DNA from: Phytopythium helicoides
Taxonomy: Eukaryota; Oomycota; Peronosporomycetes; Pythiales; Pythiaceae
Reading direction: 5' to 3'
Assembly: GCA_024867545.1 (NCBI GenBank)
Contig: JANFNE010000063.1
Span: 113,501 to 177,500 of the forward strand
DNA: 64,000 nt
The notes under the pieces were generated by a model. That model worked only from the letters and a program-made list of their open reading frames with translations. It was not told where the DNA came from and made no database searches. A program made the translations under genes and the position numbers. Positions 19,102 to 29,599 of the stretch are shown piece by piece (positions within the stretch are counted from its first letter, which is position 1; every line of letters starts with the position of its first letter).

Positions 19102-21642
19102 TCATTGGATAGACGGTGTGCCCATCACCGAGGGCAACTTGGGCTTGAAGGACGAGCGCAATGACGCGTTGCTGATGTTGTTGCTAGTTGTTTTGCTGTT
19201 GCTAGTGCTGATGGTGGTGGTGGTGGTGGTTTTGCTGATGATGGCTGGAGATCCTTTCAACTGGTGTTGAGATGGGGAAGCGACCAGGTAGCTCGGCTTG
19301 GTGGGCACGGCGTGCCAGGACACTCGAAGAGGCTGGAGCCGAGGCTGGCGAGGGGGAATGGAGCTGTTTGCCGGCGATGGGCTTGGTGCACGTGTGGATC
19401 CTGACTCACTTCCGCTTCGACTGGATGGTCGAGAGATGCCCAGTACCGTCTGCAGCTGTTGCTTGATGTCGTCCCACTCGTCACGGCGGTCTCGGACGGA
19501 ATCTGAAGATGCTGATGACGCGGTGATGACTGCATTGGGCATGATGACTTTGGTCTGAGAAGACTTGGCATCAACAAGGTTGGTTGCAACGACGTGGTAC
19601 GGAGCAGCGAGCTCAATGGGTTTCCACAGCCCGCCAGGTGCCAGGTTCTGCTCGTGAAAATGCTTGGAGGCACAAAAGTTCTGCACGGCGATCGCGTGCG
19701 GTGAGGCGAGGACGTAGTTGGCGTCTAGTGTGTCGTTGGACGCAAACAGCTCTACGGAGCGTGTCAGCTTCCCGCCTACTGCATCGCTGATCCCCGCACA
19801 CTTTACTGACTCGGTGTCAACTTCAAAGTTCGGAAATCCTTGGTTGCGTGCGGCGCCGTGCCGGTGGAAGCTCTCGCTGTCTCGATGCAGCTTCCCACTC
19901 AAGGAATTAAGCGGTAAAGAAAACCGGTGAATTGTCCTGCTGTCAAAGTCGTTTATCCGGGCATAGTCCGCTATTCGCCACGCATTGCCTGACATGCGGA
20001 CCAGCTGCTCAGATGAGATCGTAAGAGCAGGCGATGGCTGAGAGAGCGGCGCTGCACTGACGAACGCTCCATCAACGCTTGTGCTGATAATCTTCACAAA
20101 CCGTTTCGGCTGGATCTCGAGCCACTCCCCTGGTCGTGGGTGTCGACGAGGTGCCGAGATGTCGCTCGTGAAAGTTGGCTTGTCCAAGTTCGGAACAGAT
20201 TGAGATCGTCCAAGAGCTGTGTTTGAGTTTGCTTGAGCCGCCCGCGAACGCTCGTACGCATGGCTAAAGGTGAAATGAGTTCCATCTTGACGAAAAGACT
20301 TTGAAACGGAGACAGTGAGGCTCGTAGTGCCAGTGGGATCTTCTGGGCAACCTTGTGTGCCGTTAGCTGATGCGAGAAGAGGGGCAATCCTCGCGAAGGA
20401 AGTGCTTGGGGTCTTTCTTTTAGAGAACGATACGTCTGGCTGCGGAAAAGATGCAGCTCTCGACAATAACTGAACGGCGAGGCCACACCATACAGACATG
20501 AACGCATCTTCATTCGACTCCAGAAAATTGGACCCAGGAAGCAAAGTAGTTACAATTGTTGGGATGCTTCGCCAAGTTTGACTTTGAGTAGCAAATTCCT
20601 CCGTATGAGTGTCACGATTCTGGGATCTTCGTAACTCCTCTTCCTCTTCTATCGTCTCAAAACGAAGAGTGGCTATCAATGCGGTCAGCACGTACGAAGG
20701 AAGAGTGGCCATTTCATGAATAACATCAGTGGGAATTGTTGTCTCGAGTAGTTCGAGAGTCAACGCTTCAATCAACAGCGCTTGCTCAAATTGAAAGCGA
20801 ATAAATGCTGCCAAGAGAGTTGTGACGCCCAAGCGCGTCTTTCGTGGTAGTTGCTGTAGTAAATCAAGCGAAATACTTGGCATAACTCGTGCGTTCAACC
20901 CGCGCTTGCTTGCGAACGATACATGAGCGTTGTGAACACCGGCTTCTTCGTTATAAAAGTCGACGAGGCCTCGGAGGCGGTGTAGATCATGAACAAGTCG
21001 GTGTTCAGGTTCTCGTAGTACTATGTCAAGCAGCTTTGATGCGTTTCCGTGATGTTCAGACGCTCCAAATACATTTGAACTACCACTCGACCACAGTATT
21101 GATCGTGATGGTGCCTCATTCGAGTGCTTGCTTGCTGAGAGTACTGTCGCCGTAAATTCTTTGCACTCTTCCAACGAGAAATTGCGCTCGGATGCAGAGA
21201 TATAGTGGCCGTCGAGGGTCCAAATTGTTGGGAGCAAAGCAGTAACCTGTTTCCGGTACGCTAGTTGCTGTGTACTACCTCTGAGATCGTCATTTCCGAT
21301 GAGACGGAGGTCAATGATGTGTATACCTCTGAGACTCGCCACTGCCTCGAATGAAAGGTAGTTCCGTTCCAGATTCAGAAACCCGAGAGCTCGAAACGAT
21401 GCGAGTGCGCTGATGTCTCGCAAGCGATTCCCACTCAGGTCGATTCTCCACAGATGGTGTAGCTCAGCAATCGTGTCCGAACTTGTGAGTCGGTTGCCAT
21501 CCGCATAGAGAGATCGTAAACACTGGCATGTTTCGAGATGCTTGATGCAATCGATGCCGGTATTCGATAAGTGCAGCACCTCTAGAGAGGCTAGAGGTGC
21601 TTTTGCTCTTGCGTGGATGAGCGCAGGTGTGGGGGCTCGCAT
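19102..21642 (-). CDS. Leucine-rich-repeat protein with long unstructured tail
   Basis: From the first in-frame ATG (21642) the frame encodes 846 residues. Residues 15-170 are SDS22-type LRRs (LEVLHLSNTGIDCIKHLE, LRSLYADGNRL, LWRIDLSGNRLRDISALASF) closed by an LRR cap (YRKQVTALLPTIWTLDGHYI). The remaining 650 residues carry no recognised domain and end in a Ser/Thr-rich tail. The frame stays open upstream through a possible 3' splice site near 21685, so a short first exon may be missing. It is divergent from membrane family copy 3 over about 300 bp. A truncated copy of its LRR part lies at 24167-24535. Axonemal LRR proteins share this layout, but that role is a guess. Confidence 0.75.
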   Translation of the reverse strand: MRAPTPALIHARAKAPLASLEVLHLSNTGIDCIKHLETCQCLRSLYADGNRLTSSDTIAELHHLWRIDLSGNRLRDISALASFRALGFLNLERNYLSFEAVASLRGIHIIDLRLIGNDDLRGSTQQLAYRKQVTALLPTIWTLDGHYISASERNFSLEECKEFTATVLSASKHSNEAPSRSILWSSGSSNVFGASEHHGNASKLLDIVLREPEHRLVHDLHRLRGLVDFYNEEAGVHNAHVSFASKRGLNARVMPSISLDLLQQLPRKTRLGVTTLLAAFIRFQFEQALLIEALTLELLETTIPTDVIHEMATLPSYVLTALIATLRFETIEEEEELRRSQNRDTHTEEFATQSQTWRSIPTIVTTLLPGSNFLESNEDAFMSVWCGLAVQLLSRAASFPQPDVSFSKRKTPSTSFARIAPLLASANGTQGCPEDPTGTTSLTVSVSKSFRQDGTHFTFSHAYERSRAAQANSNTALGRSQSVPNLDKPTFTSDISAPRRHPRPGEWLEIQPKRFVKIISTSVDGAFVSAAPLSQPSPALTISSEQLVRMSGNAWRIADYARINDFDSRTIHRFSLPLNSLSGKLHRDSESFHRHGAARNQGFPNFEVDTESVKCAGISDAVGGKLTRSVELFASNDTLDANYVLASPHAIAVQNFCASKHFHEQNLAPGGLWKPIELAAPYHVVATNLVDAKSSQTKVIMPNAVITASSASSDSVRDRRDEWDDIKQQLQTVLGISRPSSRSGSESGSTRAPSPSPANSSIPPRQPRLQPLRVSWHAVPTKPSYLVASPSQHQLKGSPAIISKTTTTTTISTSNSKTTSNNISNASLRSSFKPKLPSVMGTPSIQ

Positions 21643-21962
21643 ATCGAATTCGGACACTGCCTCCAACGTGTTTCCGCGTTTTAGCTTTTCTTCATCTCCT
21701 GGAATAGCACACGATCATAAAATTGGAATGCTTGGGTGCTCCCAAAGTTGACAACAAGTGGGAGCACCTCAGAATGAAGTGAAGAAGGCATTTTCAACTG
21801 GTTATTTCTGTCCTGCTTTTGCCTCGCTGACGCTACCTCCGAGCCTTCTTCTTGACTTTTCCATTTCTTCACTCTTCCGCATGGAGCACAAAACAAAGTG
21901 ACAGCAATACGACACAGAAATAACCAGCACCAGGAATTTATGCCCACACCTCTACCATCAAT

Positions 21963-24131
21963 ATGATACGTCAAGTGCCAAGACGCTGTTCTGTTTTGTC
22001 GTTTTTGCCTCAACTGCTTGCAGGTGGCTTCCACTGGGCCACCTGGTGCTTCATCTTGATACTAGTTTTCTCCCAATTCCTATCGGTTGTATGGGATACA
22101 ACAACAGCTCACATCCACATCTACTTCGGCCGAGACCCTTTCAAAGGACCCATGCAAATTCTCGGATTCAATGATGTTCCATTCGACGACCGAGTCATCG
22201 TTTGCGTCAAATCTGACGAGGGATACGAACCGTGGCAGATCAGCGCACTCACGGCAGCAAACAAGACAGCACTTATTGGATCAACTGCAACTATCAAAAC
22301 GGGATACAGAGTTGTTCGCCGCCAAGACACTGCACCGCTGGAGCTCGATTCACTGGCAAAAGAAGTGTATGGGTCGTCATGTAACTTGATCGCAATCACA
22401 ATAAACAATATCCTAGACGCATGTGTGGCACTTGGGTATACAAGTATCACTCGTGACTTGCTTCGCTTCGTTCCAGATTATGATAGCACTGAAGTCTATG
22501 AGATCCCCAACTCATTACCAATCCTGATTATGCCTTACTGGAATAACGCAATATTAGCACGCCACGCAACACCTACTTGGGATGGAGATGCCTGTATTTA
22601 CCGGCTCGACCAGGGATATATAGATCCACAACAATCTGGAGCAAGACTTCGAGGCGTCAACCAGACTGTCCGACAGTCGCGAACGATTGAGTGGCTTCAT
22701 TTGAAAGATACGGGTGAGTGGCGAAACGGGTGGTATGAAGACCCGACGGGAATGCGCTGGTTTACAGACGTCGTGAGTTCTTGGGATGACCCTCGATATC
22801 ACATGGAGCACCGTCAATTTGATATGCACAATGGGAAAGAAAGTGATTGCATTCGCACGGACGCTTGTCGATCGACAACTCCGTTTCTTTCTACTTGGGG
22901 GCCAAAGACCTCGCAAACTGAGTACTCGATTCGTGTCAACTCAGTATACGCAGCGAATGCGACTCGGTTCGGGGTGTTTGTTTACGAAGCTGATCTCGTG
23001 CGTGTGGTGCAGTGTTTGTATGGGTGGGAAACATTACTTTCAAACGCCTCAATTGGATTCTTGCTAGCTCGGTGGATGTTTTCCATGATATCTTTGCATC
23101 GAGGGTACTATTTGGGAAGAAGCAATTGTCATAGCAGCGGTATTGGATGTATTGGGAGCTCAAAGAACTTCCGTTTACTTCCTATTGTCGTCCTGCCACG
23201 ACTCAAATCATCTCTTGAAGCATTTTGGACGGTCGGTTGTCAGTTTGAGGGACAGCAGGTTGCGATGTCGGAATCTTGGTTCGCGATCTATCCTGCAATT
23301 GTGGAGATCATGCTGGTGTACTATAGTGTACTCAACACGCTCGGTATGGTGTTTCGTCGAAGGATGAGCGATGCGTTATTCGCACCAAGTATCATTCTCT
23401 TGTGTGCTATGCACTATTGCCGGTACTACTTGGCTCAGTCGGGACTACTCAGTGGCGTTGACGGTCGAGTCGCAACGGTGGTGTTTTCCGATGAAGTAGC
23501 TCGTCTCGAGCTTGTGGACTTCTTTTCGTCCGATCTGCCTCTACGCCTAAACGGCAATGTGCATGAGCTGTTCTATGCCAAACTTTTGATTTTCGGTGTG
23601 AATCTTCTCCCGCTCATCTTCACTCGTACGCTACCTGTTTCTCAAAGTACTTTCGGTGATATGAATGGAGTTGAGAAGGCACTAGCATTGCGTGAACAGC
23701 AGTTTGGGGGATTAACGAATGCAAGGGACGTCAGTATCGCCTCTGCAGTCCGCGGCCCATTCAAGTTGCAGAAAGCGGTGGTGCCTCTGATCGCTAATAA
23801 CGCTATTGCTCACAACATAAGGTATAACAGCAAACAAGGTGACAAGAAGGTCTTTCTCAATGGATACCAGCTACTTCGAATGGGATACATCGTGTTTGGA
23901 GACAAGTTCCTCATCAGCTTCGACGACTGGGATATCGTCACGCTGTTATCCCCATTGCGGAACGCGCATCACCTATGGAACTATCGCGTGATGGTGTGGA
24001 CGCTTCGTGACAGCAGTGCATTTCATGGGAAGGAAGTGGAGAGCGAGTATCCGGAGCTGTGGCGTGTGGATGATCATCGTTTGATGGAAGTGAGCTGGTG
24101 GCAACTGGCTGCATGTGATATTCGGTGCTGA
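21963..24131 (+). CDS. Multi-spanning membrane protein, local family copy 3
   Basis: Single exon, 722 residues, starting MIRQVPRRCSVLSFLPQ, a shorter N-terminus than the other copies. It has the same anchor (WATWCFILILVFSQFLSVV), extracellular blocks FNDVPFDDRVIVCVKS and GEWRNGWYEDPTGMRWF, membrane segments and C-terminus YPELWRVDDHRLMEVSWW. Its 3' half closely matches copy 2, and its anchor matches copy 4. It faces the LRR gene head-to-head. Expression could be driven from the roughly 300-bp shared promoter region. Function is unknown. Confidence 0.8.
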   Translation: MIRQVPRRCSVLSFLPQLLAGGFHWATWCFILILVFSQFLSVVWDTTTAHIHIYFGRDPFKGPMQILGFNDVPFDDRVIVCVKSDEGYEPWQISALTAANKTALIGSTATIKTGYRVVRRQDTAPLELDSLAKEVYGSSCNLIAITINNILDACVALGYTSITRDLLRFVPDYDSTEVYEIPNSLPILIMPYWNNAILARHATPTWDGDACIYRLDQGYIDPQQSGARLRGVNQTVRQSRTIEWLHLKDTGEWRNGWYEDPTGMRWFTDVVSSWDDPRYHMEHRQFDMHNGKESDCIRTDACRSTTPFLSTWGPKTSQTEYSIRVNSVYAANATRFGVFVYEADLVRVVQCLYGWETLLSNASIGFLLARWMFSMISLHRGYYLGRSNCHSSGIGCIGSSKNFRLLPIVVLPRLKSSLEAFWTVGCQFEGQQVAMSESWFAIYPAIVEIMLVYYSVLNTLGMVFRRRMSDALFAPSIILLCAMHYCRYYLAQSGLLSGVDGRVATVVFSDEVARLELVDFFSSDLPLRLNGNVHELFYAKLLIFGVNLLPLIFTRTLPVSQSTFGDMNGVEKALALREQQFGGLTNARDVSIASAVRGPFKLQKAVVPLIANNAIAHNIRYNSKQGDKKVFLNGYQLLRMGYIVFGDKFLISFDDWDIVTLLSPLRNAHHLWNYRVMVWTLRDSSAFHGKEVESEYPELWRVDDHRLMEVSWWQLAACDIRC

Positions 24132-24166
24132 GAGCGCTTTCAATCGCAGCAAAAAGTGAATGAAAA

Positions 24167-24535
24167 TTATACAATGAAGCGGGTCCGTTCCAGATTCAGA
24201 AACCCGAGAGCTCGAAACGATGCGAGTGCACTGATGTCTCGCAAGCGATTCCCACTCAGGCCGATTCTCCACAGATGGTGTAGCTCAGCAATCGTGTCCG
24301 AACTTGTGAGTCGGTTGCCATCCGCATAGAGAGATTGTAAACACTGGCATGTTTCGAGATGCTTGATACAATCGATGCCGGTATCCGATAAGTGCAGCAC
24401 TTCAAGAGAGGTCAATAGGGACTTGGCTTTTTTGAAAAATACCTGGTCGTTGACAGTGAGTGCTAGCGTGCGCTCAATATCGACAATACGTTTCTGTTGG
24501 GTGTCGTGATATCTTGGAACAAGGATGCTAAACAT
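24167..24535 (-). pseudogene. Truncated duplicate of the LRR gene N-terminus
   Basis: The minus-strand frame from ATG 24535 encodes 122 residues. From about residue 44 to the end it repeats the LRR block of the gene at 19102-21642 (LEVLHLSDTGIDCIKHLE, LHHLWRIGLSGNRLRDISAL), and it stops after FLNLERT because the homology breaks at about 24184 (equivalent to 21364). The first 43 residues are not similar to the visible start of the full gene. It could be a short expressed LRR peptide, but a partial copy created by segmental duplication is simpler. Confidence 0.75.
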
Positions 24536-24635
24536 TTGCGAGATATTTCTGTCTCAAGTTCTGCGGTGCTGAAGAAAATTGGCGGGTTTAGATCTCCACA
24601 TTTGCAAAACTTGACTGCTCAAGGTAGCGTTTGCT

Positions 24636-26843
24636 ATGCCAGCAATAGGGCCCCACGATCTAGCTGCTGACAGCGCACGGAATCAGCGCAATAGTACTTC
24701 ATCCCGACGCTGGCCCTCTTGGCTTCAGTTGCTAGCGGCCAGTTACCATTGGGCCACCTGGTGCTTCATCTTGATGCTAGTTTTCTCCCAATTCCTATCG
24801 GTTGTATGGGATACAACAACAAGTCGAACTCATCTCTACTATGGTCGGGACCCTCTCAAAGGACCCATGCAGATTGTCGGATTCAACGACGTTCCGTTCG
24901 ACGACCGAATCATCGTTTGCGTCAAATCTAATGAGGGATACGAACCGTGGCAGATCAGCGCACTCACAGCAGCAAACAAGACACGATATGTCGGCTCAAC
25001 TTCAGACATGAAGACAGGGTACAGGGTCGTTCGCCGTCGAGAACATCCACTGCTGGAGCTCGATTCACTAGCGAAAACAGACTATGAGTCTTCATGTAAC
25101 TTGATCGCAACCACAACAGACAATATCCTAGATGCATGTGTGGCACTTGGGTATACAAGTGTCACTCGTGACTTGCTTCGCTTCGTTCCAGATTATGATA
25201 GCACTGAAGTCTATGAGATCCCCAACTCATTACCAATCCTGATTATGCCCTATTGGGACAATGCGACACCAGCACGTCACGCAACACCTACTTGGGATGG
25301 AGACGCTTGTATCTACCGGCTCGATGAAGGCTATGCAGATTCACAGCTACCTGGAGCAAGACTTCGAGGCGTCAACCAGACTGTCCGACAGTCGCGAACG
25401 ATTGAGTGGCTTCATTTGAAAGATACGGGTGAGTGGCGAAACGGGTGGTATGAAGACCCGACGGGAATGCGCTGGTTTACAGACGTCGTGAGTTCTTGGG
25501 ATGACCCTCGATATCACATGGAGCACAGACAATTTGACATGCACAATGGGAAAGAAAGCGATTGCATTCACTCAGAAGCTTGTCGGTCAATAACACCAGT
25601 TACTTTCACTTGGGGGCCAAAGACCTCGCAAACTGAGTACGCGATTAATGTCAACTCAGTGTATGCAGCGAATGCCTCTCGCTATGGAGTATTTCTATAT
25701 GAGTCGATATTTGTGCGCACAGTTCGGTGCCTGTATGGGTGGGAGACACTACTTTCAAACGCCTCAATTAGCTTCTTACTCGCTCGGTGGATGTTTGCTA
25801 TGGTAGCTTTGCATCGAGGGTACTACTTGGGAAGGAGCGAGTGGAATAGCAGTGGTATTGGATGTGTTGGAAGTTCAAAGAGCTTCCGACTACTCCCACT
25901 TACCGTTCTGCCTCGACTCAAATCGTCTTTGGAAGCGTTTTGGACAGTGGGTTGTCAATTCGAGGGACAGCAGGTTGCAATGTCGGGGTCTTGGTTTGCC
26001 GTTTATCCAGCAATTGTGGAGATTATGCTGGTGTACTACAGTATACTCAACACGCTTGGGATGATATTGCGTCGAAGGATGAGCGATATGTTATTCGCAC
26101 CAAGCATCTTTACTCTATGCTTGATGCACTACATCCGCCACTATATTGCTCAGTCGGGACTACTTAGCGGAGTCGATGGTCGAGTCGCGACGGTGGTGTT
26201 TTCCGATGAAGTAGCACGTCTCAAATTCGTGGACTTCTTTTCGTCCGACTTACCCCTGCGTCTCAACGGCAACGTGCATGAAGTATTTTACGCCAAGGTT
26301 GTGATTTTGGGAGTGAACCTTCTCCCGTTGATATTCACGAGGACGCTGCCTATTTCTCGCGATATTTCGCAACATCTCCGCGGTGTAGAGAAGGCTTTGG
26401 CATTCCGAGCAGATCAGATCGGAGGGCTAACGAGTTCGATCAGCTTCAGTTGGTTCAGGACACCCCGGCAACTATCCCGTCTGAAGAGGACTGTGACCCC
26501 TGTCAAGCCTGCAAGGCCAAGAGCTCACAGCATCGCGTTTAGCGATAAAAAGGAAGACAAGGTGGCTTTTCTCGATGGATACCAGCTACTCCGAATGGGA
26601 TACATCGTGTTTGGAGACAAGTTCCTCGTCAGCTTCGACGACTGGGATGTCATCTCGTTGTTACTCGGAGTAGCACCAGTGAGAAACAGACCATATCGCG
26701 TGATGATCTGGAGGCTTCGTGGCAGCAAGGAGTTTCACGGAAAAGAGATGGCGAGCGAATATCCAGAGCTGTGGCGTGTGGACGATCCTCGACTGATGAA
26801 GGTGTCCTGGTGGCATCTCGCAGCCTGTGATATCCACTGCTGA
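24636..26843 (+). CDS. Multi-spanning membrane protein, local family copy 4
   Basis: Single exon, 735 residues, starting MPAIGPHDLAADSARN. The family plan is intact, but this is the most diverged C-terminus: after FLVSFDDWDVISLLLGVAPV it reads YRVMIWRLRGSKEFHGKEMA and ends YPELWRVDDPRLMKVSWWHL. Residues about 600-640, just before the conserved C-terminal domain, are a copy-specific basic stretch (RTPRQLSRLKRTVTPVKPAR). It lies 100 bp from the truncated LRR duplicate in the same head-to-head arrangement that copy 3 has with the full LRR gene, so the pair was probably duplicated as a unit. Confidence 0.8.
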   Translation: MPAIGPHDLAADSARNQRNSTSSRRWPSWLQLLAASYHWATWCFILMLVFSQFLSVVWDTTTSRTHLYYGRDPLKGPMQIVGFNDVPFDDRIIVCVKSNEGYEPWQISALTAANKTRYVGSTSDMKTGYRVVRRREHPLLELDSLAKTDYESSCNLIATTTDNILDACVALGYTSVTRDLLRFVPDYDSTEVYEIPNSLPILIMPYWDNATPARHATPTWDGDACIYRLDEGYADSQLPGARLRGVNQTVRQSRTIEWLHLKDTGEWRNGWYEDPTGMRWFTDVVSSWDDPRYHMEHRQFDMHNGKESDCIHSEACRSITPVTFTWGPKTSQTEYAINVNSVYAANASRYGVFLYESIFVRTVRCLYGWETLLSNASISFLLARWMFAMVALHRGYYLGRSEWNSSGIGCVGSSKSFRLLPLTVLPRLKSSLEAFWTVGCQFEGQQVAMSGSWFAVYPAIVEIMLVYYSILNTLGMILRRRMSDMLFAPSIFTLCLMHYIRHYIAQSGLLSGVDGRVATVVFSDEVARLKFVDFFSSDLPLRLNGNVHEVFYAKVVILGVNLLPLIFTRTLPISRDISQHLRGVEKALAFRADQIGGLTSSISFSWFRTPRQLSRLKRTVTPVKPARPRAHSIAFSDKKEDKVAFLDGYQLLRMGYIVFGDKFLVSFDDWDVISLLLGVAPVRNRPYRVMIWRLRGSKEFHGKEMASEYPELWRVDDPRLMKVSWWHLAACDIHC

Positions 26844-27051
26844 GAGCTTTGCCAACAATTATAACATGTTTGCTTAGACTATATGAATGAAGTTCACGTG
26901 TGTATTTCTCAATGCAGTCAGCTAAAATTGAAGGAGACAGCCTGTCCGCGTCGAGGTAGGATACTAGATGGCACGCGATGTGGTTTTCTTCGCTGGATCT
27001 CGCTATTGGGGCATAAGTGTGAATTGTCAGTCTCCAGCCTAAATGGTTGAT

Positions 27052-28428
27052 TCATGAAAGGAGGCTATACCTGCTAGATGATGGGCGTACAACTGGAAGA
27101 TCTGCGCTTGAGCTTGAAGCTAACCGACCTGATGCAGTGTCTAGTGTTGATGATGATTCGGCTCGCAGGTCTGCAAAAATCCCAAGTTGTTGGTTCCCTA
27201 CTCGACCAACAGCCATACTTGCGCTCCACATTTCGTCAAAATTGAAATAACCGCCAAGCGCAGGCTGACTTTCGGCTCGCGGTATAGATGTACTTTCGTA
27301 TGTTGCTGGTGCTGTTTGTGCACGTTGCATTGCCTGTTGAGATCGCCGAGAAGATTCCTCCTCTGTCATATCTAGACACCGTGACTTCCATTTCGTACAG
27401 CGTTTCTGTCATACAGGCCGTCTCAAGTTGAGCACCAACACCCATATTTTCAGTTCTTGCATACGTAACGCATACCTGTGCGAGCTCATTTGCGCGCTGA
27501 AGGTGTAAATTCTCCTGGCGCAACTCTTCGATTACTCGATTTGCGTGTTCCTTCCATTCGAGTTGCTCTCGGCCTGCATTCTCTTTTAACTTTTGAATCG
27601 CCCGGGTCGCAGAGAGCTGCTGCTTCTTCATACTTGCAACTTCATCGAGATGCAACCTGCTCTCGTGCTGTAGGATCTCATTTGCAACTTTCTGTATCCA
27701 TGAGACAAATCATTGCAATTTGTTATGCGTAAGTAGATTTGCAAGACTACTTCACCACTCACCATTTCCAGGAAGTGCTTGGCTTGCTGCGTGAACCGCT
27801 GCATAAGATTATCAACACCGATGCTTTGAAGCTGGAGCTCGTCTTTGAGTTTTGCATTTGCGATTAGAGCGTTCTGAGAGTCATTTGCAGCGTTAGTATT
27901 CATGCCTTGCAAAGTAGTATTGTTGATGAACAAACCTTGCTCTCTTCCGACATGGCATTGAACGCCTTCTTGAGATACTCGGCGTCCAGCTCTTGCAGCG
28001 CTTTGCGAAAAGTCTGATACCCACTCGATCGTTAGCTACCTAGGACCAGTGCCTGCTTTGTTCTGAACAGCGATCGCTTGGGATTGCACCTTTTCGAGAG
28101 CCATCTTGTGATTGAACATGTCAAGTCGCACTTTGTGGATCTCCTCGGCATGAATGCGCCGTTCGAGCTCGAGCTCTTGCACGAGTTTGTCTACTCGCTC
28201 GCGAAGTGCAGCATTAGCACCCTCGAGGACGTCGTACGCCTCGACATGTAGCTCAAGCTGCCTCGCCCGAGCTCGCAGCACCTCGAGATCGTGCTCAGCT
28301 TGTTGGCGCAGTGTCGCGTGCTCATCTTCAAGTAGTCGCAATGACTCGGCGTGCTTGTCTGCTTCTCGCTGCAGCAGTGCCTCCATGGCGTTAAGCTGCT
28401 CCTGCTTGCTCTTGTTATCTCGCGTCAT
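27052..28428 (-). CDS. CFAP157/BBOF1-like coiled-coil basal-body protein, 5' end missing or unresolved
   Basis: Five exons on the minus strand: 28428-28090, 28013-27936, 27873-27763, 27691-27476 and 27405-27052, all phase 0 with GT-AG introns of 62-84 bp, giving 365 residues from the first in-frame ATG. Exons 1-4 are almost entirely coiled coil (LEGANAALRERVDKLVQELE, FNAMSEESKNALIANAKLKD), matching the spacing and character of the CFAP157/BBOF1 (DUF4515-type) ciliary proteins. The last exon is a Ser-rich tail. Coiled coil continues in frame upstream to about 28499 without a start codon, and the N-terminal third of the family is not found upstream. Role in flagellated zoospores is inferred. 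The gene is either truncated by rearrangement or has a distant first exon. Confidence 0.65.
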
Positions 28429-28499
28429 GCGCTCGATGATCTTGGCCTCCTCTCGCAGCTGCGCTTCTGCCTCTTCAACACGCTTGCGCAGCTCATCCG

Positions 28500-29599
28500 T
28501 ACAGGATTGACATCAGCGGGTTAAGGATCGTTTGAACCATGATGGTGATAAACATACACATAGTGATTATGAAAACGAATATGTCGGGGAGGATATTCGT
28601 TGGTGGCGATGAAAGCGTCCTTGCTAGGTGACTCGGCCTTCTTGCGACTCGATCTGCCATGCCACACTCCGTCAATGGCCAGCTCCAGTTGGATTGCCCA
28701 CATGGTAGACCATTTCTCACCGCTTTGGCCCCATGCTGTACTACTCAATGAAGAGGCTGTGGGGAAATGGGACAATAGGAAAAATTCAAGGGAAGAGCTA
28801 TAAATGGTAACAATCACCGACAACATGCATCATGAGCAAACGCGCTTGCCTGCCCCAGAGATGATCCCCAAAAAGGCTTTGATGATAACACGTCCGCCTG
28901 GTTCATCAGTAGCTCTACCTCGAAGTTCACTTCTCTGCCCTCAGAGTGTTTCAAGTTATCAACGAAAGCGACGAAAGGTCTCACCATGTGCCAACACTGG
29001 CTCCGTCGACTTCTTTCTCCAGATCGCCGACACAAAAGTCACTTCCATCAACTGGTCAGAGTGCAGTTAGCCGAAGGATGGATCTTGCTACTGCCTTTAT
29101 GCACATCGTGCTGCTAACCTACTTTGCTATCCACAAGAGATGCATTTTTTCCTTGGACATGCTGTTGCAACGCTAGGTGCAATTCGCTACCGAACGCATC
29201 GAAGAGCTTGCCAAGGAGGTTTTTTTTTTTTTGCACCCACACGCAAAGAGGACCTCGTTCTAGGAGGTCGAGGCAACTCAGCTCCTTCAAGCAGCCTATT
29301 GACGAGTTGGTGTATGCCCACGCTAACATATTCTTGCGATTTTTCAAAGCAAAGCTTCCCTCAGTCGGGACGACGACACATTGATTCAATTGTCAATGAC
29401 CCATCGAATGTGTTGCCTACACAGTGTTGGCGCAAAACCAAAACCATAATGGCTCGAGTCGCATGCCAGCGCAAGGGCCACCACGCCACGATACCATGCA
29501 AGCAGTGTGATCCTTTATCACCTAAAGAACCAAAGTTCCCTTGGGCCTGTAGCGCCAGCAGGAAACCTACTGCTACTGCTGCTGCAGCAGCTGCAAAGT
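28500..29599. other. Intergenic, decayed sequence
   Basis: No supported gene. A minus-strand hydrophobic stretch (IFVFIITMCMFITIMVQTIL, about 28505-28590) directly abuts the coiled-coil gene and may be foreign debris. A T-tract occurs at about 29219-29232. Confidence 0.35.
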
